Positions 52,561-62,023 of a DNA stretch of 64,000 bases are shown here, piece after piece. A model generated the notes under the pieces. It was not told the origin of the DNA, did not search any database, and saw only the letters and a program-made list of their open reading frames with translations. Source of the DNA: Sphingomonas xinjiangensis (GTDB taxonomy: Bacteria > Pseudomonadota > Alphaproteobacteria > Sphingomonadales > Sphingomonadaceae); the NCBI RefSeq assembly GCF_014199255.1, contig NZ_JACIJF010000002.1:310001-374000 (forward strand), given 5' to 3'. Made by a program: the position numbers and the translations under genes. Position 1 is the first letter of the stretch. Each line of letters starts with the position of its first letter.

Positions 52561-53862
52561 TCAGGAAGAGCTCTTCTCCCTACCCTCACCCAAAGCCAAA
52601 CCTTGACCAAAGAAGCGCCGAAGCTCGGCGTCTGGAACTTCGGGATAGTTCGCCTCAGGCCACGCAGCCCCCGCACGACGGAGCAGCTCTTCGAATTCGC
52701 CCTCGTCGGGTCTAAGCTCCTTGTAGGGCCACTCCTCTAAGCGTCCACGGTAGCTGGCGATGAAATCGGTCGCGCTTCGAAGCCCCGTACCCCGATCCTG
52801 ATAGTTCCATAGGTCGACGCCGACGCATCGCCCGAGGTCAGCCACATCATACGCCGCGAGCAGCGCATAGAGCGAGTAGTGAAAGCTGCGGGTGCGGGCC
52901 AGTTCTTCGGGGAGTCTGCCCTCAGGGGTGAATTGCGGCGCGATGCGGCGCTTGGGAAATGCGGCGATGACATTTCGGGCGATCTCGGGCCGGCGCGCGA
53001 ACAACGAGAAGTGCACCAGTTGCGCGTCATACCACAGGGCATGGTTGTTGCGCGCAGCATCCTCGGCCTTGCCGTTCCTGCTGGTCATCAGCCATTCGAC
53101 ATAGTCGCCGAACCAGCGCTCCAAGCCCGCCTGCTCCCGAGGTACTAGCGCGCCTGATGGCGCGATCAGGCCGATGCCTTCCACCACGCGCTGCAGCCTG
53201 GTGGTGTCGATTACCCCTTCCTTGCGGCCCTCTTCGCGTCCGGGCACGCCCTGCGCGAAGTTCATGTTGGGGTTCATCCGGGTTCCCGGGTTCAGAAACC
53301 ATACCCGCAACAAGGTCGCCGCCCGCCTGGCGAAGCGCACGTCGTCGGAGAAGTAGTAGGCGAGGCTCAGGATCTCGACGTCCCTGCTCATCCGGTCCAG
53401 GTCGGTGACATCGTAACGATCGGTCGAGCGCGCCGGATTGATCTCGCCATCCCGGCGCACATACGGCAGTCCGTCCGCCTTCGACGGATCGGGCCACCAG
53501 TAGGGTGCCAGGCTCAGATAGTCGTGGCGATCTCCCGATGGGGGGACCGCCGTCTTGTCGACGACGGTGTAGGTCGGCCTCTTTAGAGCGGCCTCAGCCG
53601 CGCGAAGCAACGCCTGGTTTGCCGACCACACTGCGGGGCCGCTGGCGGCAGCCGCCTTCAGCCGCGCCAGCGCTCCCGGCTCCAATAAAAATGTCCTGCG
53701 CCCACCGAAAGCGGCGGCAAAGCCGTCGCTCGCCCGGCAGGCCGTCTGCAGCACCGGCCCCGAGGAGGTGATGGGTCGGGCTTGGGCCGCAGACTGCGGC
53801 AAGAATGCCGCAGCCAGGACTAGAAGGAGGCCGCCGCCCAATCGGTGGGCGACACTCTCCAA
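52561..53862 (-). CDS. PF05426-type (alginate-lyase fold) polysaccharide lyase (1)
   Basis: A 433-residue secreted lyase-type protein. Family blocks are DRHDYLSLAPYWWPDPSKAD, DRMSRDVEILSLAYYFSDD, AEDAARNNHALWYDAQLVHF (Asn-Asn-His, likely catalytic) and ARTRSFHYSLYALLAAYDVA. PF05426 is shared by alginate lyases (PL5) and glucuronan/alginate lyases (PL38). The TTG at 53862 (AAGG upstream) gives a normal signal peptide. A GTG at 53940 with a good AGGAG is the alternative and would add about 26 residues. It is divergent from GH3. Confidence 0.78.
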   Translation of the reverse strand: MESVAHRLGGGLLLVLAAAFLPQSAAQARPITSSGPVLQTACRASDGFAAAFGGRRTFLLEPGALARLKAAAASGPAVWSANQALLRAAEAALKRPTYTVVDKTAVPPSGDRHDYLSLAPYWWPDPSKADGLPYVRRDGEINPARSTDRYDVTDLDRMSRDVEILSLAYYFSDDVRFARRAATLLRVWFLNPGTRMNPNMNFAQGVPGREEGRKEGVIDTTRLQRVVEGIGLIAPSGALVPREQAGLERWFGDYVEWLMTSRNGKAEDAARNNHALWYDAQLVHFSLFARRPEIARNVIAAFPKRRIAPQFTPEGRLPEELARTRSFHYSLYALLAAYDVADLGRCVGVDLWNYQDRGTGLRSATDFIASYRGRLEEWPYKELRPDEGEFEELLRRAGAAWPEANYPEVPDAELRRFFGQGLALGEGREKSSS

Positions 53863-54004
53863 AACCTTAACAGAATAAAACGTCCGACCGGCGCACTGGC
53901 CGCCGCTGAGCACCAAGGCTCCACCCACGACATCCCGCACGCATCACTCCTACGTATCTGTCTCGCTTGGCCCAGCTACACAGAGTCTGAGGATGCAGTC
54001 AAGA

Positions 54005-54019
54005 ATATGTCATACAACT
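54005..54019. promoter_or_regulatory. Operator site 3, ATATGT-CAT-ACAACT
   Basis: One half matches the operator arm ACAACT exactly and the other half is degenerate. It lies upstream of the minus-strand lyase gene in the divergent gap with GH3. Confidence 0.55.
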
Positions 54020-54122
54020 TTCATAATCTGCGATGTCGCAGCCGATCCATGCGCCTCCGGTCCGCCGCGTGCTGCCGCCAAATCCAGATAACGCTTGATG
54101 GACTCAGAAGAACTGTTCACGC

Positions 54123-54135
54123 GTTGTATGACAAC
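54123..54135. promoter_or_regulatory. Operator site 4, GTTGT-ATG-ACAAC
   Basis: Identical to operator site 1, including the ATG spacer, and followed by TTGACA at 54140-54145. It lies 87 bp before the GH3 start. Confidence 0.7.
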
Positions 54136-54174
54136 TTCATTGACAGGCTCCGGGGGAGAAGGAAAGAGCACTAC

Positions 54175-54185
54175 CACCGGTGTCA
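54175..54185. promoter_or_regulatory. CACCGGTGTCA motif, site 3
   Basis: The same CACCGGT core as in the other promoters, 40 bp after operator site 4 and before the GH3 ribosome site. Confidence 0.5.
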
Positions 54186-54221
54186 AGAGCCACAATCCCA
54201 GTGGCCGGCAGGAGAGAGATC

Positions 54222-56681
54222 GTGAAGCCAGTCTACGTCACTGCGTCCGTTGCCGCCCTCGGCCTGTCGCTGCACGCCAATGCCCAGCAGGCAGGGATCG
54301 CCACGCCACAGCAATGGCCTGTAGTCTCCCTTCCGAAGAAGGATCAGGAAGCGGAACGTCGCATCGATGCTTTGATCGCCTCCATGTCGCTCGAGCAAAA
54401 GGTGGGGCAGATCGTGCAAGGCGACATCGCGAGCGTCACGCCCGACGATGTGGCGCGATACCATCTCGGATCGGTCCTCAACGGCGGCAGCTCGGCGCCA
54501 AAGGGCGACGACTTCGGCCCGGCCTCCAATTGGCTCGGGGCTGCCGACGCATATTGGGAAGCCTCCATGCGTCCCGACGGCAAGCTCACCAGGGTTCCGG
54601 TCATGTGGGGCTCGGACGCGGTGCACGGCCACAACAACATCATCGGAGCCACGCTCTTTCCGCACAACGTCGGTCTGGGTGCCGCGCGGAACCCAGAGCT
54701 GATGCGCCAGATAGGCGAGATCACCGCCAAGGAGCTTCGCGTCACCGGACTCGACTGGACGTTCGCGCCCACCATCGCAGTTGCGCGCGATGATCGCTGG
54801 GGGCGAACCTATGAGAGCTTCGCCGAAGATCCAGCCCTCGTCACCGCATACGCGCGCAGTTTCGTAGAAGGGCTGCAGGGCCGCCGAGGCGCCCCTGACT
54901 GGCTGCGAGGACCGCACGTCATCGCCACGGCCAAGCACTTCATCGCCGACGGCGGAACCGAGGGCGGGCGGGATCGCGGCGACGCCCGCCTGCCTGAAAC
55001 AGAGCTCATCAGACTCCATGCTCCCGCCTACGCCGCCGCGCTTGAAGCGGGAGCCCAGACGGTGATGGCTAGCTTCTCCAGCTGGAACAGCGTGAAGATG
55101 CATGGCAACGAGAGGCTCCTCACGGGCGTGCTCAAGCGCCACTGGGGCTTCGATGGCTTCGTCGTCGGCGACTGGGACGGTCATGCCAAGGTGACCGGCT
55201 GCACGGCAACGAATTGCCCTGCCGCGCTCCTCGCGGGCCTCGACATGTACATGGCTCCGAGCAGCGGGAAGAGCATCTACCAGTCCACTCTTACGGGAGT
55301 GCGTGCCGGGACGATCCCCCTGCCGCAGCTCGATGATGCCGTTCGCCGAGTGCTGCGCGTCAAGATGCGTGCCGGGCTCTTCGACGTAGGCAAGCCTTCC
55401 ACCCGACCATATGCCGGGCGATACGAACTTCTCGGAGCGCCTGAACATCGGGCGGTAGCGCGCCAAGCCGTCCAGCAATCCCTGGTGCTTCTCAAGAACT
55501 CCGGCCTCCTCCCTCTGAAGCCCTCCGCCCGCATCCTGGTCGCGGGTGACGGGGCGGATGATCTTGCGAAGCAGTCCGGCGGCTGGACGATCACCTGGCA
55601 GGGCACCGGAACCGCGCCGAGACACTTTCCGGGGGCGACGTCCATATGGGCGGGACTTCGCGATGCCGTAGCCGCGGGAGGCGGAAGCGCCGAGCTGTCG
55701 GTCCAAGGCCGCTACACCCGTAAGCCGGACGCAGCGGTCGTCGTCTTCGGAGAAGATCCATATGCCGAGTTCCAAGGCGATCGCGCTGATCTGCTCTTCG
55801 ACGACAAGGCGAATGCGCTCGAGATCATGCGGCGGCTCAAGGTTGAAGGCATTCCCGTGGTTGCGGTGTTCCTTTCCGGACGTCCGCTCTGGGTGAACCG
55901 CCACATTAATGCGGCTGACGCTTTCGTGGCCGCGTGGCTGCCTGGCTCCGAAGGAGCCGGCGTCTCCGACGTCCTGTTCGGAAGATCCGACTTTCGGGGC
56001 AAGCTGCCCTTCTCCTGGCCGCGGGACGCCAAGGGAACCCCATTGAATGTGGGTGATCGCGACTACCGCCCGCTCTTCCCATTCGGCTACGGACTCAAGC
56101 TGAGCGATCGCCAGCCTGCGCGGCCACTTCCTGAAAACCCGGGCATAGCCCTCGGCTTCAGCCCGACGGGACCTCTCTTCGAGCGAGGCCGCGCAACCGG
56201 CAACCGCCTCCTGCAGATCGGTGGTGCCAACGACAGTCCGCAGACGATCGCGGGGCCCGCCGACAACGGTTCGGTCCAAGTCCGCGCTGTCGACCGCGAA
56301 GCCCAGGAGGACGCGCTCGAAGTGTCCTGGACCGGCCGCTCCCGGGGAGGACTGGTCATCGCGCACCCGAGACCCGTGGATCTCACCCGCGCGGGTCAAC
56401 TGGCGCTGCTGATGAATCTAAAGGTCGACTTCGCCCCCAAAGGTCCGGTTCAGCTTGAGGTGCGCTGCGGACAGGGGTGCACGGGCAGGATCGACATCGC
56501 GCCTATGCTCAACCGCCTCGCCGGCAAGGGGTGGCAGCAGACGCAGATCCCCGTCGCCTGCCTCGCAAGCGCTGACCTGTCGAAGGTAACCGCACCCTTT
56601 GCCATCAGCAGCAGCAACGCGATGCGTCTTACCTTCGCCTCAGTGGCGCTGGTCCGGTCGACGGCAGCCGCATGCCCTTGA
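54222..56681 (+). CDS. GH3-family beta-glucosidase-like enzyme, exported
   Basis: An 819-residue GH3 enzyme. A signal peptide (YVTASVAALGLSLHANAQ) is followed by the N-terminal barrel (VPVMWGSDAVHGHNNI, GLDWTFAPTIAVARDDRWGR, VIATAKHFIADGGTEGGRD). The nucleophile Asp lies in GFDGFVVGDWDGH. The alpha/beta sandwich (VVFGEDPYAEFQGDRADL) and a C-terminal beta-domain follow. The closest groups are beta-glucosidases; action on beta-glucosyl or glucuronyl ends is possible. The GTG at 54222 has GGAGAG upstream and starts the signal peptide. Its end overlaps the epimerase start. Confidence 0.9.
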   Translation: MKPVYVTASVAALGLSLHANAQQAGIATPQQWPVVSLPKKDQEAERRIDALIASMSLEQKVGQIVQGDIASVTPDDVARYHLGSVLNGGSSAPKGDDFGPASNWLGAADAYWEASMRPDGKLTRVPVMWGSDAVHGHNNIIGATLFPHNVGLGAARNPELMRQIGEITAKELRVTGLDWTFAPTIAVARDDRWGRTYESFAEDPALVTAYARSFVEGLQGRRGAPDWLRGPHVIATAKHFIADGGTEGGRDRGDARLPETELIRLHAPAYAAALEAGAQTVMASFSSWNSVKMHGNERLLTGVLKRHWGFDGFVVGDWDGHAKVTGCTATNCPAALLAGLDMYMAPSSGKSIYQSTLTGVRAGTIPLPQLDDAVRRVLRVKMRAGLFDVGKPSTRPYAGRYELLGAPEHRAVARQAVQQSLVLLKNSGLLPLKPSARILVAGDGADDLAKQSGGWTITWQGTGTAPRHFPGATSIWAGLRDAVAAGGGSAELSVQGRYTRKPDAAVVVFGEDPYAEFQGDRADLLFDDKANALEIMRRLKVEGIPVVAVFLSGRPLWVNRHINAADAFVAAWLPGSEGAGVSDVLFGRSDFRGKLPFSWPRDAKGTPLNVGDRDYRPLFPFGYGLKLSDRQPARPLPENPGIALGFSPTGPLFERGRATGNRLLQIGGANDSPQTIAGPADNGSVQVRAVDREAQEDALEVSWTGRSRGGLVIAHPRPVDLTRAGQLALLMNLKVDFAPKGPVQLEVRCGQGCTGRIDIAPMLNRLAGKGWQQTQIPVACLASADLSKVTAPFAISSSNAMRLTFASVALVRSTAAACP

Positions 56682-57907
56682 CCCTCCAGCGTCCCAGTAC
56701 GATCGGCAACACCCCCGCGCATCTAGGCACCTTCCAGAACGGGGTATCTGACACGGAAGCGCGGGATCGTCGAAGATGCGCCCTCGCGAGCCGTATCGCC
56801 GTTGCACTTGTGACAGCGATCCTGCTGTCCCACGGGCGCGAAGCCACGGCTCAGGCGGTATCCCGTGACGTGTTCGGAACGCTGCCAGATGGTCGTGCGG
56901 TGGAGCGCTTCCGGCTCACCAACGCCCGGGGAACCTCCGCAGCATTGATCGAATATGGTGCCTCGATCACCAGCATCCGTCTGAAGGATCGCGGCCGCTC
57001 GATCGAGGTTGTCGTCGGCCCCAATGATCTCACGGCCTTCACGAAGCGCCGCTTTGGGCAGATCGTCGGTCGCTACGCGGGCCGTCTACGCGGCGAGGTG
57101 CTGATCGAAGGCTTTCGATACCCACTCGCCACCAATGCAGCGGGCGTGACGGTCCACGGCGGAGACCCTGGCCTCGACCGAGAGCTTTGGCGCGGAACCC
57201 CTTTCTTCAACGCCAAGGGAAGCGGTGTGACGTTCAAGCTCGTGAGCCCTTCTGGTAAGCAGGGCTTTCCAGGCATTCTCAGCCTGGAAGCCCAATACTT
57301 CCTCGCCCGGAACTCTGATACGCTGACCCTCGACATCAGGGGATCTGCGGATCGCCCCACGATCGCGAGCCTGACCAATCACGTATTCTTCAATCTAGCG
57401 GGAGTAGGCACCGTCGCCTGCCACGTGCTTGAGGCCGATGCCAGTCGCTACGTGCAGATCGACCATCGCAAACTTCCGACTGGAGCACTCCAACCCGTTC
57501 GGGATACGCGCTTTGACTTCACCATGCCGCGGCTGCTTGCCCCCCTTCTGAGGACTGGCGGGTTGGATGACATGATTGTGCTTGAGCCAGGCGGCGCAGT
57601 TCACCTTCACGACCGGCGAAGCGGTCGCACGCTCAGGATGACGACCAATCAACCTGGCGTCCAGGTATTCACGGGAAACGGGTTCGACGGCAGCATTCTG
57701 GATGGCCGTGGGCGCCCGATCATGCGCCACGCCGGCGTCGCCGTTGAGGCAATGGGGCTCCCAGACAGCCCGTGGTTTCCCCACTTTCCAAGCACCGCCG
57801 TCTCACCTTTCCGACCTCTGCATTGGCGAACGGAATGGGCCTTCTCCACCGCGCGGAGGCAGCGCGGAAGCTGTTCCGATCAAACCCCGCATCCCTCTAA
57901 GATGTAA
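56672..57907 (+). CDS. Aldose 1-epimerase-family protein, probably exported
   Basis: A 411-residue galactose-mutarotase-type protein. Catalytic His lies in ASLTNHVFFNLAG and Glu in [29 protein letters not shown] and TVHGGDPGLDRELW are family blocks. The N-terminus is long and uncertain: a signal-like stretch (SRIAVALVTAILLSHGREA) begins at about residue 40, so the real start may be later. It overlaps the GH3 end. It would interconvert anomers of released sugars. Operator site 5 overlaps its stop. Confidence 0.83.
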   Translation: MPLTLQRPSTIGNTPAHLGTFQNGVSDTEARDRRRCALASRIAVALVTAILLSHGREATAQAVSRDVFGTLPDGRAVERFRLTNARGTSAALIEYGASITSIRLKDRGRSIEVVVGPNDLTAFTKRRFGQIVGRYAGRLRGEVLIEGFRYPLATNAAGVTVHGGDPGLDRELWRGTPFFNAKGSGVTFKLVSPSGKQGFPGILSLEAQYFLARNSDTLTLDIRGSADRPTIASLTNHVFFNLAGVGTVACHVLEADASRYVQIDHRKLPTGALQPVRDTRFDFTMPRLLAPLLRTGGLDDMIVLEPGGAVHLHDRRSGRTLRMTTNQPGVQVFTGNGFDGSILDGRGRPIMRHAGVAVEAMGLPDSPWFPHFPSTAVSPFRPLHWRTEWAFSTARRQRGSCSDQTPHPSKM

Positions 57908-57914
57908 TACAACT
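57900..57914. promoter_or_regulatory. Operator site 5, AGATGT-AAT-ACAACT
   Basis: One exact arm (ACAACT) and one arm with a single mismatch, spanning the epimerase stop codon. TTGACA follows at 57917-57922. It lies 79 bp before the second TonB receptor. Confidence 0.62.
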
Positions 57915-57917
57915 CGT

Positions 57918-57930
57918 TGACACCGGTTGC
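57918..57930. promoter_or_regulatory. CACCGGT motif, site 4
   Basis: TGACACCGGTTGC, directly after operator site 5 and overlapping the TTGACA box. Confidence 0.5.
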
Positions 57931-57992
57931 AGCAGGTGCAATGAAGATCATCTGAAAAGCGGCAACAAAGCCGCAACATAGGGGAGGATTAC

Positions 57993-60983
57993 ATGCGCTG
58001 CGATCGCGTTTCGCAGGCCGTGGGCCTGCGCGTCTCAACCAGCATCTTCACTCTGGCCCTAGCCGCGCTGGCTCCGGGCTCCGCGCTCGCCCAGACGCAG
58101 GACGGACCACCCGCCGAAGAAGCTGCCGAAGCGGATGCGCAGGATGTCGTCGTCACCGGCTTCCGTCAGAGCTATGCCGACGAAGTCCGCACCAAGCGCA
58201 ACACGATCGAGATCACCGACGGCATCTCTTCAGACGATCTGGGACGCATTCCCGACCTGAACATTGGCGAAGCTCTGCAGCGGGTGCCCGGCATCCAGCT
58301 CAATCGCGAAGCCGAAGGACGCGAAGCTACGATCAACCTGCGCGGCCTGCCAGGCGAATATGCCCGCACCACGCTGAACGGCGTCGCCTTCGCCGAGCCG
58401 ATACTGCAAAGCTCGACGCCGCTGGGCGCGTTCGCCTCTGACATCTTCAGTGCCGTGCGCGTCCAGAAGTCACCGATGGCCGATGCGCAATCAGGCGGCC
58501 TCTCGGGCAACGTCGACCTACAGATCGCTCCTGCCCTTTCGCGCAAGGACGGCGGCCGGGCCAAGATCGCCTATGACCATAACGAGCTTGGCAAGCAGGG
58601 CGAGCCGAGTGCGACGCTCGGCTACAATCTCCACCTCTCCGAGAACTTCGCCGTCTTCGGGATCGTCACCTACAAGCACGAACGGTTCCGCCGCGATTCG
58701 ATCCTGTTCAACAGCTATGGAGTGCTGTCGGCGACGAACACGCCGAACTTCATCAGCCGCTATGCCGATTATTATGCACCAGCCGGCACCTGTGCAACGA
58801 CCTATGCCAATGTCGTCGGCTGCGTCGCGGCGGCAGGCGGCACGGGCGCGCAGGGTGTCACCGGTGTACAATACGTGTCGCAGAACCGCCAATATGTTCG
58901 TCAAAATGAAGGCGACCAATGGTCCGGCGCCGGCGGCGCGGAATGGCAGATCAGCGACGCGGTGAAGTTCGGCGTCACCGGCCTCTATACCGATCGTCGC
59001 CAGAGTGAGACCGTCCAGAACCTTCAGATTCTCAACTTCACCGGTACCGGGGTCCGGGTGAACCCCACCAGCGATGTGCGTGAGGGAGCGAACGGCGCCC
59101 ACTACATCGAAAACTTCGACTTCTCCAATATTGGCGTGATCAACGATTCCCGTTTGTTCCCGCAGGTGCAGAAGGCCTGGGGCGTCAACGCCAATCTGGA
59201 GTATGAAAGTGGCGACTGGCGCCTGAATACAACCGGCACGCTATCCAAGGCGAGCAATAGCGCCGTCGAGATATTCGCCGAGTTCATCACCGGACAGCAG
59301 GCCAACCGCCCGAACGGCACCAGCGGCAGCTTCGCCAGCGGCGGCGGCAATTATGATGATTATGCGCTGACGATCGGGCCCGACCCGCTGTCGACCGGCA
59401 CGCCGCAGGTCGCCTGGACCTGGGCCGGCCCTGCAGACCAGCAGAGCTGGTACGACTCCCCCGCCGGGACGCCGGGCAGGAACCGCTTCAACCTGGCCGG
59501 CACCCAGAGCTATGGCACCAGCAAGGTCACCGCCATCCAGCAGGACGTCGAGAGAAGCTTCGAGAACAGCTTCCTGACCGGCATCCAGTTCGGCTCCCGT
59601 TTCGAGCGAAATCAATACCAGTCGCAGGGCTACCGCACCAACGCGGCCGGCATCCAGGGACAGAACATCAGCAGCGACTTCCTCGCAGTGAACCCGGACA
59701 ACGACGATTTCTTCCAGGGCGGCCTGCCGGGCTTCAACCGCAACTGGCAGGTCCTGGACATGAACAAGGTCGTCTCGGCACTCCAACCGGTGACTCCGGT
59801 GAACGGCGGGGCGCTGGCACCTAACGGCTTCAACATCAACTATACCGACAATGGCTACGCGCTCTACAATTTCACCAACGATACCGACGTTCTGTCGGTC
59901 TATGGCGAGGCGAAATACGGGACTGAGATATTCTCAATCCCGGTGCGCGGCATCGTCGGGCTGCGCTATGAGGAGGCCTGGAACACCGTCGACGCGTTGA
60001 ACCGCATCCGCCCGGCATCCGCCGGTCTCGGATCTCCGTCCGACTACGGCTTCCAACGGTTCGAGAACAACTACAACCAGTGGCTGCCCTCGGCGATCGC
60101 CGTATTCGACGTGACCGACAAACTTGTGGTGCGCATCGCAGGCTACCGCACCTATGTCCGCCCTCACCCGCGCCAGTTCACGCCGGTGACGCTCGTCGGC
60201 GCACCGAGCACGACCAACGTGATCCCGGTCACGCTCGGCAACGCGGACCTCCAGCCTTACACCGGCACGTCGTTCGACGGGACGATCGAATGGTACAACC
60301 GCAAGAACGGCCTTGTCGCGCTCAGCCTGTTCTCCAAGCGGTTCAAAGGCGTTGTGCAGCAGGTCCGCGGCGCCCGCGCCTTGTGCCCAACCGACGGCGG
60401 GAACCTTGGGCTCGGCCCACTGCGGGTAGAGGGCGACCAGTGCCTGACCGCGGCTGGCCCGGATATCAACGGCAACCCGCAGACGGTGTTGATCGCGGGC
60501 TTCATCAATTCCACCACGCCCTACACGGTCAACGGCCTTGAGCTGAACGTACAGCAACAGCTGGACTTCCTGCCGGGCCTGCTGCGCAATCTGGGAGGCG
60601 GCTTCAACTACGCCTACACGACGATCAGCGGCACCAATTCGGATGGCACGGAGGCCACCCTCCCCGGCATCTCCAAGCACAACTTCAACGTCATTGGCTA
60701 TTATGAGAGCAAGCTGTTCGGCTTACGCTTGAGCTACAACTTCCGCAGCAAATACGACCTGTCTTCCACGGGCACCTTCGCCGGCGCGGCCCGGCAGGTC
60801 GAGCCCCGGGGCCAGCTCGATGCCTCCGCCTCCCTCAACCTGACGGAAAAGGTCAGCCTTTCCATCAACGGATTCAACCTGACCAATTCGACGCGCAAGG
60901 AATATCAGGGTGTCGAGGGGCAGGCGCGCCGTATCGACTATGATGGGCGCACCTACCGGGTTGCGCTGAACGCGCGGTTCTGA
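57993..60983 (+). CDS. TonB-dependent receptor, sugar type (2)
   Basis: A 996-residue outer-membrane receptor of the same carbohydrate type as the one at 48515. A signal peptide ends SALAQ, followed by QDVVVTGFRQSYADEVRTK and the plug (GISSDDLGRIPDLNIGEAL, TINLRGLPGEYARTTLNGV). The barrel ends VALNARF. GGGGAGG precedes the ATG. The stop overlaps the ATG of the downstream lyase, so receptor and lyase are co-translated. Two receptors in one locus suggest two oligomer sizes or substrates. Confidence 0.93.
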   Translation: MRCDRVSQAVGLRVSTSIFTLALAALAPGSALAQTQDGPPAEEAAEADAQDVVVTGFRQSYADEVRTKRNTIEITDGISSDDLGRIPDLNIGEALQRVPGIQLNREAEGREATINLRGLPGEYARTTLNGVAFAEPILQSSTPLGAFASDIFSAVRVQKSPMADAQSGGLSGNVDLQIAPALSRKDGGRAKIAYDHNELGKQGEPSATLGYNLHLSENFAVFGIVTYKHERFRRDSILFNSYGVLSATNTPNFISRYADYYAPAGTCATTYANVVGCVAAAGGTGAQGVTGVQYVSQNRQYVRQNEGDQWSGAGGAEWQISDAVKFGVTGLYTDRRQSETVQNLQILNFTGTGVRVNPTSDVREGANGAHYIENFDFSNIGVINDSRLFPQVQKAWGVNANLEYESGDWRLNTTGTLSKASNSAVEIFAEFITGQQANRPNGTSGSFASGGGNYDDYALTIGPDPLSTGTPQVAWTWAGPADQQSWYDSPAGTPGRNRFNLAGTQSYGTSKVTAIQQDVERSFENSFLTGIQFGSRFERNQYQSQGYRTNAAGIQGQNISSDFLAVNPDNDDFFQGGLPGFNRNWQVLDMNKVVSALQPVTPVNGGALAPNGFNINYTDNGYALYNFTNDTDVLSVYGEAKYGTEIFSIPVRGIVGLRYEEAWNTVDALNRIRPASAGLGSPSDYGFQRFENNYNQWLPSAIAVFDVTDKLVVRIAGYRTYVRPHPRQFTPVTLVGAPSTTNVIPVTLGNADLQPYTGTSFDGTIEWYNRKNGLVALSLFSKRFKGVVQQVRGARALCPTDGGNLGLGPLRVEGDQCLTAAGPDINGNPQTVLIAGFINSTTPYTVNGLELNVQQQLDFLPGLLRNLGGGFNYAYTTISGTNSDGTEATLPGISKHNFNVIGYYESKLFGLRLSYNFRSKYDLSSTGTFAGAARQVEPRGQLDASASLNLTEKVSLSINGFNLTNSTRKEYQGVEGQARRIDYDGRTYRVALNARF

Positions 60984-62023
60984 TGCGCGCCGCCTTTGTC
61001 GTCGCTGCCGCGGTCGTCTGCCCCCAGCCTGCACTCGCGCAGCATGCGATCTTCGCGGAAGGCGATCTGTCGGCGCTGGCCGGGAGTCCGGCGGCGCGAG
61101 AGGTAATCGCTCGGGCGCAGGCAGCACTCGGGCGGCGGCCTGGCGCGATCCCGAAGCTGCATACCGAAGGGACGCTGCCCGGCCAGGGCATCCGCGACAT
61201 CAGCATTGCGGCCAAGCGCGATCACCCGATCGTCTTGGACTTGGCGCTCGCTTGGGCAGTGACCAGGGATCGCCGCTACCTGGACCAGGCGGAGCTGTAC
61301 CTAGAGAACTGGGCAGACGTTTATCAAATGTCATTCAACCCTATCGACGAGACGAGCTTCGACATGCTCGTCATGGCTACCGATCTCACCGCCCCGGATC
61401 TTTCGCCCCCTCTCGCAGCGAAGCTCCACACGTTCTGGCGGCGTATGGCCTCGGGCTACTTGGATGCCATGGACGGAAAGCCCCACAATGCGCACACCAA
61501 CTGGCAGAGCCACAGGATCAAGCTGGCGACGCTGGCCGCATATCGGGTTGGTGACAAAGCGTTAATCGATCGCGCTCGCGCAGCGTACCGTCGCCATATA
61601 TCGGTCAATCTGCGCCCGGACGGGTCCACTTTCGACTTCGAGGAGCGGGATGCGCTGCACTATGTCACCTACAATCTCGATCCGCTCATGACCGCGGCGC
61701 TCGCCGCACGCGCGCATGGTGAGAACTGGTATGACTGGAAGGCGCCTTCGGACGCGAGTCTGGCGCATTCGGTAGATTGGCTGGCCATCTTCGCGCGCGG
61801 TGAACGCACGCATATCGAGTTCGCCCGCTCCAAGATCGCCTTCGACCATGCACGTGCGGCAGCCGGCCAGAAGGAATACGCACCGCATCCCTGGAACCCG
61901 GTTCAGGCCCTGAACACCTTCGCGCTCGCCAGCCACTTTCGAAGCCATTATGCCGTTCTCCGCGATGCGCTTAGTCGAGAGTCGGGACGGCGTTTCGCAC
62001 CTTGGATGGAGCTTGCTCGCTAA
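60983..62023 (+). CDS. PF05426-type (alginate-lyase fold) polysaccharide lyase (2)
   Basis: A 346-residue secreted protein with a signal peptide (MRAAFVVAAAVVCPQPALAQ) and an alginate-lyase-type helical barrel: AAKRDHPIVLDLALAWAV, YLENWADVYQMSFNPIDE, NAHTNWQSHRIKLATLAAY (the His/Asn/Trp active-site region of PL5-like enzymes), FEERDALHYVTYNLDPL and HPWNPVQALNTFALASHF. It is shorter than the other PF05426 protein and not closely similar to it. Its start overlaps the receptor stop. Confidence 0.78.
   Translation: MRAAFVVAAAVVCPQPALAQHAIFAEGDLSALAGSPAAREVIARAQAALGRRPGAIPKLHTEGTLPGQGIRDISIAAKRDHPIVLDLALAWAVTRDRRYLDQAELYLENWADVYQMSFNPIDETSFDMLVMATDLTAPDLSPPLAAKLHTFWRRMASGYLDAMDGKPHNAHTNWQSHRIKLATLAAYRVGDKALIDRARAAYRRHISVNLRPDGSTFDFEERDALHYVTYNLDPLMTAALAARAHGENWYDWKAPSDASLAHSVDWLAIFARGERTHIEFARSKIAFDHARAAAGQKEYAPHPWNPVQALNTFALASHFRSHYAVLRDALSRESGRRFAPWMELAR

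Noticed and set aside
54183..56399. 738-codon open frame antisense to the GH3 gene
   Set aside because: Same effect; composition is Arg/Gly/Asp-rich with no domain, while the sense frame is a complete GH3 enzyme.
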